Position numbers and translations under genes: made by a program
Notes under the pieces: generated by a model
Seen by the model: the letters and a program-made list of their open reading frames with translations, nothing else
Told to the model about the DNA's origin: nothing
Database searches by the model: none
Shown here: positions 18,234 to 27,200 of the stretch, piece by piece
Position numbering within the stretch: the stretch's first letter is position 1
How the letters are laid out: every line of letters starts with the position of its first letter
Source: a bacterium
GTDB lineage: Bacteria; Armatimonadota; Zipacnadia; Zipacnadales; Zipacnadaceae
NCBI GenBank assembly: GCA_030615605.1
Contig: JAUWYY010000015.1
Location: 1 to 58,414, forward strand
Reading direction: 5' to 3'
DNA: 58,414 nucleotides

Positions 18234-19592
18234 CTACAACTGCGCTTCGACGCGCCTGGTCAATTTTTCGCCAATGTGGTCGCGGGCGGCGGGGGTCTTG
18301 CCCTCCCAGCGCATAACCAGCTCTGCGGCGGTATTGGAGGCGCGGATCAGCGCCCAGCCGTCGGGCAGTTGCACCCGGGCACCATCTACCTCCAACACCG
18401 GATATTGCTCGCGGTAACTGGCAGTTACTTGCTCTACCACATCCGCCTTGCGCTCGTCCGGACAGTCCAGGCGCTGCTCCGGGGCGGGGAAGTATTCCGG
18501 CAGCTCCGCGACTATCTCGCGCAGCGTCCTGTCCTGCCGCGATAGGCTAACAACCAGGCGGGCAGCGGCATAGGCGGCGTCATCGAACTTAATGTAGGGA
18601 TTACCAAAGTAGCAGTGCCCGGAAGTCTCAAAGCCCAGCGGGGAATCCAGCCGGCGCATGCCGTCGAGAATGAACGGATAGCCGCAGGCGACCATCTCAA
18701 TCTCTCCGCCCCACTGTTCGACCTGGTCAATCGTGGCCTGCGAGCAGCGCACCTCGGTGACAATGGTGGCCGGACCCTCGGCCAGGGCCTCCTGGCACAG
18801 TGGAATGACATAATTGTCGGGCCAGATCATCGTGCCGGTTTCGTCCACTACCGAGACCCGATCCCCGTCCGCGTCAATGGCAATACCCAGGTCAGCGCCA
18901 GTCTCGACCACACGCTGGGCACACTGAGTCATGGCTTCTTCACTGAGCGGATCCGGCCCCCGGCCCGGAAATATTCCATCAGGCTCGGGGAACAGCACCT
19001 CCACCTGGCAGCCAATTGTCTCCAGCAAGCGCGGGGCATTGAAGGTACCACAGCCGTTACCGGCATCCAGAACAACCCGCAGCGAGCAGTTACCAGAGAT
19101 CTGGGCAGCGGCGATCTCGAAATATTTCGGCCAGATGTCGCGCTCTTCGTAGCTGCCGTCTCCCTGAGCAAACTCGCCAGCAACTACTTGCTGATACAGC
19201 TCCTGGAGTTGGTCGCCGTAGAAGGGCCACTCGCCCCAGCGCACTTTAATACCGTTGTACTGCGGCGGGCGATGCGAGGCGGTGATGCCCATCCCCCCAT
19301 CGGCCTGCCACAGGCCGATGGCGAAGTAGACTACCGGCGTCGGACACTGGCCGATGTCAATTACCCGGCAGCCGCAGCTCATCAGACCCTCTACGACAGC
19401 CTGGCACAGTTCTTCTGATGATTCGCGGATGTCGCGGCCGACCACCACAGTTGCAGCGGCCGGCTCAGGGAAGCGACTGCCGTAGGCGCGGGCGATGGTG
19501 CGGACTACCTGGGGATTTATCTGGGGGCCAACCTCGCCGCGAATGTCGTAGGCGCGGAAGATTTCGGGACCGATCTGAGGCGAAAGACTCAT
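18234..19592 (-). CDS. Phosphomannomutase/phosphoglucomutase family protein
   Basis: A 452-residue alpha-D-phosphohexomutase; the family interconverts hexose 1- and 6-phosphates for wall or exopolysaccharide sugars. N-terminal IFRAYDIRGEVG (about 11) is family-typical. The catalytic loop reads GITASHRPPQYNG (about 101-113): the phospho-serine is present but the usual Asn of SHNP is Arg. The metal loop is AIDADGDRVSVVDE (about 220-245) and the sugar-binding loop FETSGHCYF (about 321). All four domains appear present. GAGGTGG precedes the ATG. It is 44 nt downstream of the SH3b/NlpC gene's end region in the opposite order, so they may be cotranscribed. Confidence 0.9.
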   Translation of the reverse strand: MSLSPQIGPEIFRAYDIRGEVGPQINPQVVRTIARAYGSRFPEPAAATVVVGRDIRESSEELCQAVVEGLMSCGCRVIDIGQCPTPVVYFAIGLWQADGGMGITASHRPPQYNGIKVRWGEWPFYGDQLQELYQQVVAGEFAQGDGSYEERDIWPKYFEIAAAQISGNCSLRVVLDAGNGCGTFNAPRLLETIGCQVEVLFPEPDGIFPGRGPDPLSEEAMTQCAQRVVETGADLGIAIDADGDRVSVVDETGTMIWPDNYVIPLCQEALAEGPATIVTEVRCSQATIDQVEQWGGEIEMVACGYPFILDGMRRLDSPLGFETSGHCYFGNPYIKFDDAAYAAARLVVSLSRQDRTLREIVAELPEYFPAPEQRLDCPDERKADVVEQVTASYREQYPVLEVDGARVQLPDGWALIRASNTAAELVMRWEGKTPAARDHIGEKLTRRVEAQL

Positions 19593-19636
19593 CGTGCCAC
19601 CTCACGGAATTCTGCAGAGATCGGCAGAGGCGCGGG

Positions 19637-21379
19637 TCAATACATGCGCCGGACGCCGGCATAGTGAGAAGCGTAGTGGCCCTGATCAAGGCGACTGACC
19701 GTCACGTCCCGGCGGCGATCGGCCGCATGGATGAACTTGTTGTCGTTGACGTAGATGCCCACATGGGAGATGCCTCGCCGGTAAGTATTTCGGAAAAAAA
19801 CCACATCTCCGGGTCGCAGTTGACCGCGCGAGACAGGGGTCCCGTCAAGGAAAAGCGTCCGAGAGGTGCGCGAGACCCTGATGCCGTTCTGAGCCATCAC
19901 ATATTGAACGAAGCCCGAGCAGTCGAATCCGCTGGGGCTTTCCCCACCCATGACGTAGGGGTAGCCCAGATATCGCAGAGCAGTACGGACAATTTGGCTA
20001 CCCTTGCCGGCGCCTGACGAGCCAGCGCTGCCACCCTCCTGGCGAGCAATGCGCTCTTCGCGGGTGTCAATCAGCCAACTGGCCACCCAGCCTGTCTTAT
20101 CGTTGTCCAGCAGAACCTCATACCAGTCACCGTGCTGGCCCGTTATGATAACCTGCGTGCTAAGTACCAGGTCGCCGATCTCTTCATAGTTGGTGCCTGG
20201 GCCGGCCCGCAGGTTGATCTCCGGCCGGGCAACCCAACCGACCTTGACTGCGACCTGCTCACCGTTTTGCTCAACGGTGATCTCCTGACCGGGAGGCAGA
20301 AAACTAATCACCCAGCCAGCCACCCAGCCCACAGTTCCAGGCGGGACCTTCACCCGACACCAATGCCCGTCGGCACCGAGCACCTCGACTTTCTGCCCAC
20401 GGGCAAGCTGCAGGCGGACGGGCTGATCCGTGCCCGGGCCGGCGCGGACGTTGACCTTGCTGCCGTCGATCCACGCATATAACTCTTTTCCGTTGCCACC
20501 AGACACATTGCGATACTCAGGAGAAGGAAAGTTACGGGGCGGGGGGGGCAGAGGGTCTACATCGGGCGTATTGCCTGAACCCTTCTCATACTTAATCAGC
20601 CAGCCGGCCACCCAGCCGGTGTTGCCGCCCTGGACAGTAACCTGTTTCCAATCGCCCTTCTCCCCGAAGACATGGACGACTTGGCCTTTGTTGAGCAGGG
20701 CAATCATCTCGGATTCGGTACTGGGAGCGCTACGCAGGCGAACCTTGTCACCGTCAATATAGGCTTTGGCCGACTTCAGGCCGCGACTGCCGGCGGCAGC
20801 TCCGGCCTGTTGAGCGAGTTGGCGGCCGGCAGCCACGTTGAATTCCAGCAGGTCCCGGCGGATCCAGCCCTCCCCACCCGGTGTCTTGCACTTGACCCAT
20901 TCTGTCCGCTGGCTCAGCTTGTAGACCTTGGTACCTTTGGTCAGTGAACCGTAGCGGTCATAACCCAGCCCCGGTCCGCTGCGGACGTTGGCGGCGGCAA
21001 CTTTAATCCAGGCGGGGGGATAAGAGGAGGACGCCTCTTCTGAATTGCCAGGGGCTGCCAACTGCCGTCCCTTATCGTAGGAGAACTGCAGCAGCGGCTC
21101 GGAAATCCAGCCCCAACTGTCGTCGGGCAGCTTGGCCCAGCACCACTTGTTGTTAAATGCGGTCACGAAGACCTTTGTACCCTTGGTAAGTGAGCCAATC
21201 TTCTTCCGGTCCGTGCCCGGGCCAATGCGCACGTTTACCACATCAGCCTCGACCCACGCCGTGAAGACCTTCTCCCCCGCCTGAGCCGGGCTGATGGCCA
21301 GCAGCGCTGTGCCGGCCAACATGGCAATTGCTACCAACCATAGCCGAATGATGATCGAGTTGGGTGAATAAGGATGCAT
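19637..21379 (-). CDS. Secreted SH3b-repeat NlpC/P60 peptidoglycan endopeptidase
   Basis: A 580-residue exported cell-wall hydrolase. I start at MHPYSPNS (21379) because a signal peptide follows (about 12-35, ending in SPAQAG). Five bacterial SH3 domains follow, each with an NVR.GPGT-type motif and a final GW(V/I) strand: about residues 38-98, 120-180, 205-265, 300-360 and 375-430. The NlpC/P60 catalytic domain covers about 460-580, with catalytic Cys in FDCSGFVQ, His in GISHVGIYV and a third polar residue His in FIHAAD. It likely cleaves stem peptides and is tethered by its SH3b modules. The gene reads toward the phosphohexomutase. Confidence 0.92.
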   Translation of the reverse strand: MHPYSPNSIIIRLWLVAIAMLAGTALLAISPAQAGEKVFTAWVEADVVNVRIGPGTDRKKIGSLTKGTKVFVTAFNNKWCWAKLPDDSWGWISEPLLQFSYDKGRQLAAPGNSEEASSSYPPAWIKVAAANVRSGPGLGYDRYGSLTKGTKVYKLSQRTEWVKCKTPGGEGWIRRDLLEFNVAAGRQLAQQAGAAAGSRGLKSAKAYIDGDKVRLRSAPSTESEMIALLNKGQVVHVFGEKGDWKQVTVQGGNTGWVAGWLIKYEKGSGNTPDVDPLPPPPRNFPSPEYRNVSGGNGKELYAWIDGSKVNVRAGPGTDQPVRLQLARGQKVEVLGADGHWCRVKVPPGTVGWVAGWVISFLPPGQEITVEQNGEQVAVKVGWVARPEINLRAGPGTNYEEIGDLVLSTQVIITGQHGDWYEVLLDNDKTGWVASWLIDTREERIARQEGGSAGSSGAGKGSQIVRTALRYLGYPYVMGGESPSGFDCSGFVQYVMAQNGIRVSRTSRTLFLDGTPVSRGQLRPGDVVFFRNTYRRGISHVGIYVNDNKFIHAADRRRDVTVSRLDQGHYASHYAGVRRMY

Positions 21380-21647
21380 AGCGTCAAGTATTATACCCAA
21401 TCTTTTCGGGCAGCGTCAACCTTCTGGGATCAACTCCGTATCTAGAGCTTACCATTAACCCAGCGCAAACCACAGACGTATTGACCGCTGCTGCCAGACA
21501 AAAGTTCACTGTCCAGCCCAGCCAGACCAGTGCTCATCAGCCAATGCGCTCAAAACAGCGGCAGCGTTGCGGTTGCGTTGCCGCCAGGGATTTGCTATAC
21601 TTCCCACTCACTGCTTGTATACTGACTTACCCAGTGGAGGGCGAGCA

Positions 21648-22451
21648 ATGTTGGCCGAGCAACTGACTATCCTGGTCACGGGCGCCTGCGGGCAGATGGG
21701 CAAGTATGTGGTGGCCGGCGTGCTGGAGGCGACGGATATGAAGCTGGTGGGAGCAGTGGACCCGGCCGGCCGCGGCCAGCCGCTGAGCGAGATTGTCCCC
21801 GGCGGGCCTGAGGATATTGTTTGCAGCGGGCACTTGACGGCGGCTCTGGCAGAAAGCCAGCCGCAGATTATGATAGATTTCACCACTCCGGACGTGGTGA
21901 TGGACAATGTCCAGGCGGCACTCAATGCCGGCGTGGCCTGCGTGGTGGGGACGACGGGACTTTCGCGAGTGGACCTGCAGGTAGTCCAGAGGCTGTGTGA
22001 AAAGACGGATACGCCCTGCCTGATAGCGCCGAATTTCAGCATCGGGGCCAACTTGATGATGAAATTTGCTGCCGAGGCTGGCACTAAGTTCGACTACAGC
22101 GAAATCATCGAGCGGCATCACGAGAAGAAGGCCGACGCGCCCTCAGGCACAGCGCTGATTACTGCCCAGAAGATGGCCGAAGCCAGCCAGCGGCCCATGC
22201 GCGAGGTGCCTACCGCTCACGAGGAGCTGGCAGGAGTACGTGGCGGGGAGACCGCAGGCATCCACATCCACAGCGTCCGAATGCCTGGCTATGTGGCCAA
22301 TCAGGAAGTGGTATTCGGGGGCAGCGGAGAAGTGCTCAAGATCGAACATATTACCACAGGCCGGGAGTGTTTCATCCCCGGGGTTCTCCTGGCTGTGCGC
22401 AGGGTCCTGAAGCTAGATGGACTGGTCTACGGACTGGACACGATTCTGTGA
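21648..22451 (+). CDS. dapB: 4-hydroxy-tetrahydrodipicolinate reductase
   Basis: DapB catalyses the NAD(P)H step in the lysine/diaminopimelate pathway. The ATG at 21648 (GTGGAGGG upstream) gives 267 residues; the longer frame from 21567 has no family match. Motifs: TGACGQMGKYV (nucleotide binding), IDFTTPDVVMDN, VVGTTGL (about 102), APNFSIGANLMMKFA, the catalytic E..HH.K.DAPSGTAL region (about 161-178) and GIHIHSVRMPGYVANQEV. It begins a plus-strand cluster with asd, argC and argJ and is divergent from the SH3b gene across 268 nt. Confidence 0.96.
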   Translation: MLAEQLTILVTGACGQMGKYVVAGVLEATDMKLVGAVDPAGRGQPLSEIVPGGPEDIVCSGHLTAALAESQPQIMIDFTTPDVVMDNVQAALNAGVACVVGTTGLSRVDLQVVQRLCEKTDTPCLIAPNFSIGANLMMKFAAEAGTKFDYSEIIERHHEKKADAPSGTALITAQKMAEASQRPMREVPTAHEELAGVRGGETAGIHIHSVRMPGYVANQEVVFGGSGEVLKIEHITTGRECFIPGVLLAVRRVLKLDGLVYGLDTIL

Positions 22452-22460
22452 AATGAGTGA

Positions 22461-22475
22461 CGGGCGAGACGCCCG
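22461..22475. repeat. Short GC hairpin between dapB and asd
   Basis: CGGGCG-AGA-CGCCCG, followed by TTCTACCAGACAG. It occupies the short gap before asd and may be a remnant of a small intergenic repeat; only one copy was found in this window. Confidence 0.35.
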
Positions 22476-22502
22476 TTCTACCAGACAGAAAAGGTGATCT
22501 GT

Positions 22503-23570
22503 GTGACTGTACGAGCCGGACTAGTTGGGGTGGGGCCGGTAGGCGACCGCATCGTAAGGTGTGTGCGGGAACGCAGCTTTCCCCTTAGCAAGCCGCTCCG
22601 AGTAATGGCAACAAGCGCACGTACCGAGATACTCGGCGGCGAGCAAATACAGATTCAAGAGACACGCGCAGAGCTGTTCGAGGGGCTGGATGTGGTGTTC
22701 TTTGCTGGCCGCGAGGGCGCCAAAGGAGCCAGCGTGCAGTGGGCGCAGACGGCCATCGAAGGTGGCGCGTACTGCATTGACAACGGTAGTGACTTCCGGC
22801 TGGATCCTACCGTCCCGCTGGTAGTGCCGGAGATCAATATGGACGAAGTCAGTGAAGAGACCCGGCTGATTGCCAGTCCCAACTGCTCGACTATTCAACT
22901 GGTAGTGGCACTGGCGCCGCTGCACCGGGCCGCCGGCATCAAGCGAGTGGTGGTGTCCACCTATCAGTCGGTCAGCGGCTGGGGCCAGGCCGCCGTCGAG
23001 GAGATGGAGCGCCAGTTGCCCGCTTGCCTGCGCGGCAACCCGGTGGAGTGTGACCCCAGCATTTTCGCCCGGCCTATTATGCTGGATTGCCTGCCTCATA
23101 TTGACCGATTCATGGCGGACGGTTACACCAAAGAAGAGATGAAGATGGTTGACGAGACGCGCAAGATCCTCAGTGAACCGGATATGCCCATTACGGCCAC
23201 CGCCGTGCGCGTGCCCATTCCGCTGGGGCACAGCGAGTCAGTCAATCTGGAGTTTGAACAGCCCATAACTCGTGAAGAGGCAATGGATATTCTCAGCCAG
23301 GCGCCTGGAGTAGTGGTCATAGATGGGCCGACCGAGGATCCGGCCGCTGTCGAGTATCGCAACGATCCGCAAGAGCTGCAATATCCGACGGCAGCGGACA
23401 TATACGAAGACCGGTACAAGGATATGGTCCTGGTGGGGCGCATTCGCCAGGACAACACCATTGACAATGGCCTAAACTTGTGGATAGTAGCCGACAACCT
23501 GCGCAAGGGCGCGGCCACCAACGTGGTGCAGATTGCCGAGAGTATGCTGGCGCGGGGAATTATAGGGTAG
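22503..23570 (+). CDS. asd: Aspartate-semialdehyde dehydrogenase
   Basis: Asd makes the branch-point aldehyde for lysine, threonine and methionine. I start at GTG 22503, since AAAAGGTGAT is then at normal distance; a GTG at 22494 is possible. The 355-residue product has GLVGVGPVGDRI (nucleotide motif, in place of the usual GATGAVG), DNGSDFRL, the catalytic cysteine in SPNCSTIQLVVAL (about 125), TYQSVSGWG and the His of PLGHSESVN (about 240), and ends with NLRKGAATN. It stops directly at the start of partial repeat C. Confidence 0.94.
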   Translation: MTVRAGLVGVGPVGDRIVRCVRERSFPLSKPLRVMATSARTEILGGEQIQIQETRAELFEGLDVVFFAGREGAKGASVQWAQTAIEGGAYCIDNGSDFRLDPTVPLVVPEINMDEVSEETRLIASPNCSTIQLVVALAPLHRAAGIKRVVVSTYQSVSGWGQAAVEEMERQLPACLRGNPVECDPSIFARPIMLDCLPHIDRFMADGYTKEEMKMVDETRKILSEPDMPITATAVRVPIPLGHSESVNLEFEQPITREEAMDILSQAPGVVVIDGPTEDPAAVEYRNDPQELQYPTAADIYEDRYKDMVLVGRIRQDNTIDNGLNLWIVADNLRKGAATNVVQIAESMLARGIIG

Positions 23571-23645
23571 ACGGAAAAAACTTTAGCAGTTGAACAGTAC
23601 GATAGTATACTGTTATCCTCTACAGTTGCCATTAAGACACTTCTC
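23571..23645 (+). repeat. Dispersed intergenic repeat, truncated copy C
   Basis: Matches only the middle of the family: GGAAAAAACTTTAGCAGTTGAACAGTACGATAGTATACTGTT-like sequence (split here: AACAGTA and TACTGTT arms conserved) and CCATTAAGACAC. The left hairpin and the right end are missing. It begins straight after the asd stop and lies in the leader of argC. Confidence 0.8.
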
Positions 23646-23679
23646 CCACAATATTGGAGTGTATAAACGAGGGCAGAAA

Positions 23680-24723
23680 ATGACTAAGGTAGGTATATTT
23701 GGAGCAGCGGGATACGGCGGGGTTGAGCTGATCCGGCTGCTGCTGGAACATCCCGAAGTCGAGATCGTTTACCTGGGCGGGCATACTACGGCCGGTGAAA
23801 GCATCACCGACCTGTATCCCAACCTGCTGGGCAGAATTGATATGACGATCGGCGAGAGCAGCGTCGCAGCGCTGGCCGACGGTGGTGTCGAGATGCTGTG
23901 CTCGGCGCTGCCCCATAAGGTGGGCGCCGATATTGTGGCCGAGGCGCTGGATAGCGGGCTGAAGGTCATTGACTTTTCCGCCGACTTCCGCCTCAAGGAC
24001 GCTGCTGAATATGAGAAATACTACCAGCCGCATCCGCATCCGGAGCTGCTGGCGGAGGCGGCTTATGGCCTGCCGGAGTTGCATCGGGAGGAGATTATTC
24101 CGGCGCGGCTGGTGGCGGCACCGGGCTGCTATCCGACCGGGGCTATTCTCGCACTGGCGCCAGCGGTCAAAGCGGGCCTGATTGAATCCCAGGGTATCAT
24201 TGTCGATAGCAAGAGCGGGGTTTCGGGGGCGGGTCGCAGCAAAGTGGCTCTGGCCTTCCATTTTCCGGAGCTTAACGAATCAATGAAGGCCTACAGTGTG
24301 GCAGCCCACCGCCATACCCCGGAGATGGCTCAGGAGCTTTCGCTGCTGAGTGACGAGCCGATACAGGTCACCTTCTCGCCTCATCTGATGCCGGTAACGC
24401 GGGGTATCCTCACTACCACTTACGGGCGGCTGCGCCAGCAGATGACCGAAGCTGACGTGCACGAAGTATATCAAGAGTTTTACGCCGACGAACCCTTCGT
24501 GGAGGTTATGCCAACAGGCACTCAGCCCACGACCAAACAGATCAACGGCTCGAATAACTGCCATATCGGGCTGGTCGTGGCCGAGGATACCGGCTGGCTG
24601 ATTGCTACCTCGGCCATTGACAACCTCATCAAGGGGCTGTCGGGCTCGGTGTTGCAGTGCCTGAATCTTATGATTGGCTGTGCCGAGACTACCGCACTGA
24701 ACCGGCCGGCGCTGTGGCCATAG
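23680..24723 (+). CDS. argC: N-acetyl-gamma-glutamyl-phosphate reductase
   Basis: Third step of arginine synthesis. The ATG at 23680 (MTKVGIFGAAGYGGVEL) gives 347 residues; the open frame upstream to 23590 is repeat-derived. The nucleotide loop is GAAGYGGVE, and other motifs are LPHKVG, VIDFSADFRLKD, the catalytic cysteine in APGCYPTGA (about 147-155), SGVSGAGR and HRHTPEM (catalytic His). A weak GAGGGCAG serves as ribosome binding site. argJ follows after 51 nt. Confidence 0.96.
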   Translation: MTKVGIFGAAGYGGVELIRLLLEHPEVEIVYLGGHTTAGESITDLYPNLLGRIDMTIGESSVAALADGGVEMLCSALPHKVGADIVAEALDSGLKVIDFSADFRLKDAAEYEKYYQPHPHPELLAEAAYGLPELHREEIIPARLVAAPGCYPTGAILALAPAVKAGLIESQGIIVDSKSGVSGAGRSKVALAFHFPELNESMKAYSVAAHRHTPEMAQELSLLSDEPIQVTFSPHLMPVTRGILTTTYGRLRQQMTEADVHEVYQEFYADEPFVEVMPTGTQPTTKQINGSNNCHIGLVVAEDTGWLIATSAIDNLIKGLSGSVLQCLNLMIGCAETTALNRPALWP

Positions 24724-24774
24724 CGGTCGCCCATTCGCTGCTTCTATCACCCGTCTTCGCGGAGAGAACTGTCT

Positions 24775-26016
24775 ATGTTAGATCAACCATTTACCATCAT
24801 TGAGGGGGGTATCACCGCCCCGCAGGGTTTTGCAGGGGCAGCGGTGTGCTGTGGCATTAAGCCACAGTCACTGGACCTGATGCTGCTGGCTTCAGATAGG
24901 CCGGCTGCTGCTGCGGTTACGATTACCAGGAATGCCTTTCGCGCTGCCCCGACCTTTGTCACCCAGGAGCACACTGCCGACGGCCAGGCCCAGGCTATTG
25001 TCTGCAACAGTGGCATTGCCAACTCCGCCACCGGCCAGCAGGGGATGGACAATGCCCGGAAGATGGCCGCGCTGGCCGCCGAGCAATTGGGCGTGGAGTG
25101 TCTTGACGTTATCGTGTGCTCGACGGGTGAGATCGGTCAACAGCTTCCTATGGACAAGATCCAGGGGGGGATCACGCAGGCGGCCATCCGGCTCACCCGC
25201 GACGCGCCCGAGTCGCTGGCCCAGGCGATAATGACGACCGACACCTTCCCCAAGATGGTGTCGGTGCAGTTTGCGGTGGGAGAGAAACTGGTGAAGATGG
25301 CCGGCATCGCCAAGGGCGCAGGGATGATCTGCCCGGATATGGCCACGATGCTGTGCTTCATCACCTCCGACCTGGCTATTGCTCCAGAAATCCTTAGCGC
25401 GAGCCTGCAGCACGCAGTCGAGCTGTCCTTCAACTGCATTTCGACCGACGGCTGTATGAGCACCAATGACACGGTGGCGATTCTCGCTAACGGGGCAGCC
25501 GGCAACGCACCGATTGAGAGCGCCGAGTCGGACGGATACGAGGAGTCCCAGGCCGCATTAGGTTATGTAACTCAGGAGTTGGCCAAGATGATCGCCCGCG
25601 ACGGAGAGGGCGCCACCAAGTTTGTGGAGATCCGTGTAAGTGGAGCCACCAGTTGGGAGCAAGCCCACGGTATCGCTCGCCATGTCGGCAATTACGACCT
25701 GGTGAAGACCTCGCTATTCGGAGAGGATTTCAACTGCGGGCGGATAGCCGCGGCGACGGGCGCGGCTGACCCCGAGCTTGACCCCGAGCAGGTCACTATT
25801 ACGTGCGCGGGAATCACCGGCTGGAGCCACGGCGAGCTAGCAAGCTTCGATGAGGCCCAGGCCAGGTCGGCGATGCAGGCTGACGAGATTCTGATCGAGG
25901 TTGACCTGGGCATGGGCGACGCCCAGGCTACTGTGTGGACCTGCGATTTGACCTACGATTACATAAAGGAAAACGTCGGGCCGGATGCGTATGATACGAC
26001 AGTGGATAGTGGTTAG
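24775..26016 (+). CDS. argJ: Glutamate N-acetyltransferase (bifunctional ArgJ)
   Basis: ArgJ recycles or supplies the acetyl group in arginine synthesis. The 413-residue precursor carries the self-cleavage site KGAGMICPDMATMLCFITSD (exact thr: AT-ML around residue 190), where the chain splits and the Thr becomes the nucleophile. Earlier it shows APQGFAGAAVCCGIK, NSGIANSATG and CSTGEIGQQLP; later STNDTVAI and the C-terminal EVDLGMGDAQATVWTCDLTYDYIKEN (given here in part: CDLTYDYI). The CSTGEIG and TG.IG context is typical. The 413-residue length fits the bifunctional and monofunctional forms, so acetyl-CoA use needs assay. Confidence 0.94.
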   Translation: MLDQPFTIIEGGITAPQGFAGAAVCCGIKPQSLDLMLLASDRPAAAAVTITRNAFRAAPTFVTQEHTADGQAQAIVCNSGIANSATGQQGMDNARKMAALAAEQLGVECLDVIVCSTGEIGQQLPMDKIQGGITQAAIRLTRDAPESLAQAIMTTDTFPKMVSVQFAVGEKLVKMAGIAKGAGMICPDMATMLCFITSDLAIAPEILSASLQHAVELSFNCISTDGCMSTNDTVAILANGAAGNAPIESAESDGYEESQAALGYVTQELAKMIARDGEGATKFVEIRVSGATSWEQAHGIARHVGNYDLVKTSLFGEDFNCGRIAAATGAADPELDPEQVTITCAGITGWSHGELASFDEAQARSAMQADEILIEVDLGMGDAQATVWTCDLTYDYIKENVGPDAYDTTVDSG

Positions 26017-26030
26017 TGGTTAGTGGGTAG
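26001..26030 (+). repeat. Heptamer-like TAGTGGT array after argJ
   Basis: AGTGGATAGTGGTTAGTGGT followed by TAGTGGGTAGG: four to five imperfect copies of a 7-nt TAGTGGT unit overlapping the argJ stop. A similar array follows the PepT-like gene at 50796-50827. Confidence 0.7.
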
Positions 26031-26148
26031 GAAACGTCGAGGTGGACCTACAGGCCGCTAATGTGGAGGCGCTGGAGGCGCTCTCCTAGCGCGACTGAAA
26101 AAGGGAAGCATAGCACACGCGTCGGTTCCTGTTGGAGGTGCAGAGACC

Positions 26149-26967
26149 ATGCTACCACAAGTGCAGATGATTCACACAGTTCGCAAGTTGTGCGAACAGG
26201 ATGAATCTCTCCTTGGTGCCGTAATGTACGGTTCCTTCACCAGAGGTGAAGGAGACGAATTCTCGGATATCGAGTTCTACCTCTTCTTTGATGATTCCCG
26301 TTATGATAGCGTAGATCTGAACGAATGGATCTCTCGGATTGCCCGGGTTGAAGTATGTTTCCAGAACGAGTTTGGCACAACCGTTGCCATCTTCGACAAC
26401 CTTGTTCGGGGCGAGTTCCATGCTTCGCCAGCCTCAGCGATGTCGCAGATCCAACACTGGGCCAGCAACGTCTGGGTGCGGGATCCACAGTCCATGATCA
26501 TTCTCGACCGCACAGGAAAGCTTCATGAACATGTGTCGTCGCTTGTTGGCCCACGTCCTGGCCGGACAGATGCGAAAGAGATCTCTTTGCTGTGGCATCG
26601 CTTTCTTGACTGGATGGTATTCGGAACGAGCGTTCTCCGTAGAGGAGAGCTGGCTCGCGCTCTCGAACTACTCTGGTTCGTCGACCGCCATCTCCTGTGG
26701 ATGGTCAGAATTCTCGAAGGAAGAACGGAACACTACCCGACGCCATCAAAAGGGCTCGAGACAGACATCTCTCCCCCGGCATATGATCGATACAAACGAT
26801 GCACAGCCGTTCTTGATCTCCAATCCCTCAGAGATGCCTACTCAGCATGCTGGGTGTGGGGAAAGGAACTCATTCAGAATATTGCCCAATCCCAGGAGGT
26901 TGAGTTACCAAGAGGACTTGCAGCTAAACTCGACAAACGTTTCTCAGACTGGCTGGCCTCCCCGTGA
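26149..26967 (+). CDS. Lincosamide nucleotidyltransferase-like protein (Lnu(F)/Lnu(G) type)
   Basis: A 272-residue nucleotidyltransferase. The catalytic core is GSFTRGEGDEFSDIEFYLF (about 28-46), where the GS and the D.E carboxylates bind metal-ATP. Further matches to the LinF/Lnu(G) family as I remember it are the N-terminal MLPQVQMI, FGTTVAIFDNLVRGEFH, HVSSLVGPRPGRT, TPSKGLETDIS (about 198) and the final helix. The family adenylylates lincomycin and clindamycin; this homologue may instead act on another substrate. The gene looks distinctly more A/T-rich than its neighbours and stands alone between argJ and the leu leader, suggesting transfer. No mobile element borders it. Confidence 0.82.
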   Translation: MLPQVQMIHTVRKLCEQDESLLGAVMYGSFTRGEGDEFSDIEFYLFFDDSRYDSVDLNEWISRIARVEVCFQNEFGTTVAIFDNLVRGEFHASPASAMSQIQHWASNVWVRDPQSMIILDRTGKLHEHVSSLVGPRPGRTDAKEISLLWHRFLDWMVFGTSVLRRGELARALELLWFVDRHLLWMVRILEGRTEHYPTPSKGLETDISPPAYDRYKRCTAVLDLQSLRDAYSACWVWGKELIQNIAQSQEVELPRGLAAKLDKRFSDWLASP

Positions 26968-27147
26968 AGTACGTCGCCCGTCGGATCTTCTACACTCCTG
27001 GGCCTAGGGGACACGGTGCACATGGCCACACAGACGGCCCTGTGTGAGCACGCTCCCCAACCGCAGGAGGAGTTAGCCGCACACAGGCCGACATAGGCAA
27101 AAAGCCAAGTCTCGCGCAACATCTCACAGCCACCAGGTATAATCCGC

Positions 27148-27176
27148 TTGACTTTGGGGTACCCATAGGCTATAAT
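27148..27176 (+). promoter_or_regulatory. Sigma-70 type promoter of the leuA leader
   Basis: TTGACT and TATAAT with exactly 17 nt between, 25 nt before the start of the T-box leader; the expected start of transcription is near 27183. Both hexamers are close to consensus. Confidence 0.82.
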
Positions 27177-27200
27177 TCAGTCAAATTGAAGCTGCAAAGA

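Noticed and set aside
18615..19418. 267-residue plus-strand frame opposite the phosphohexomutase
   Set aside because: It is antisense to conserved catalytic motifs and has no recognisable domain.
26149..26967. Toxin-antitoxin nucleotidyltransferase (MNT/HEPN) pair
   Set aside because: The protein is too long for MNT, matches Lnu-type text along its length, and there is no HEPN partner next to it.
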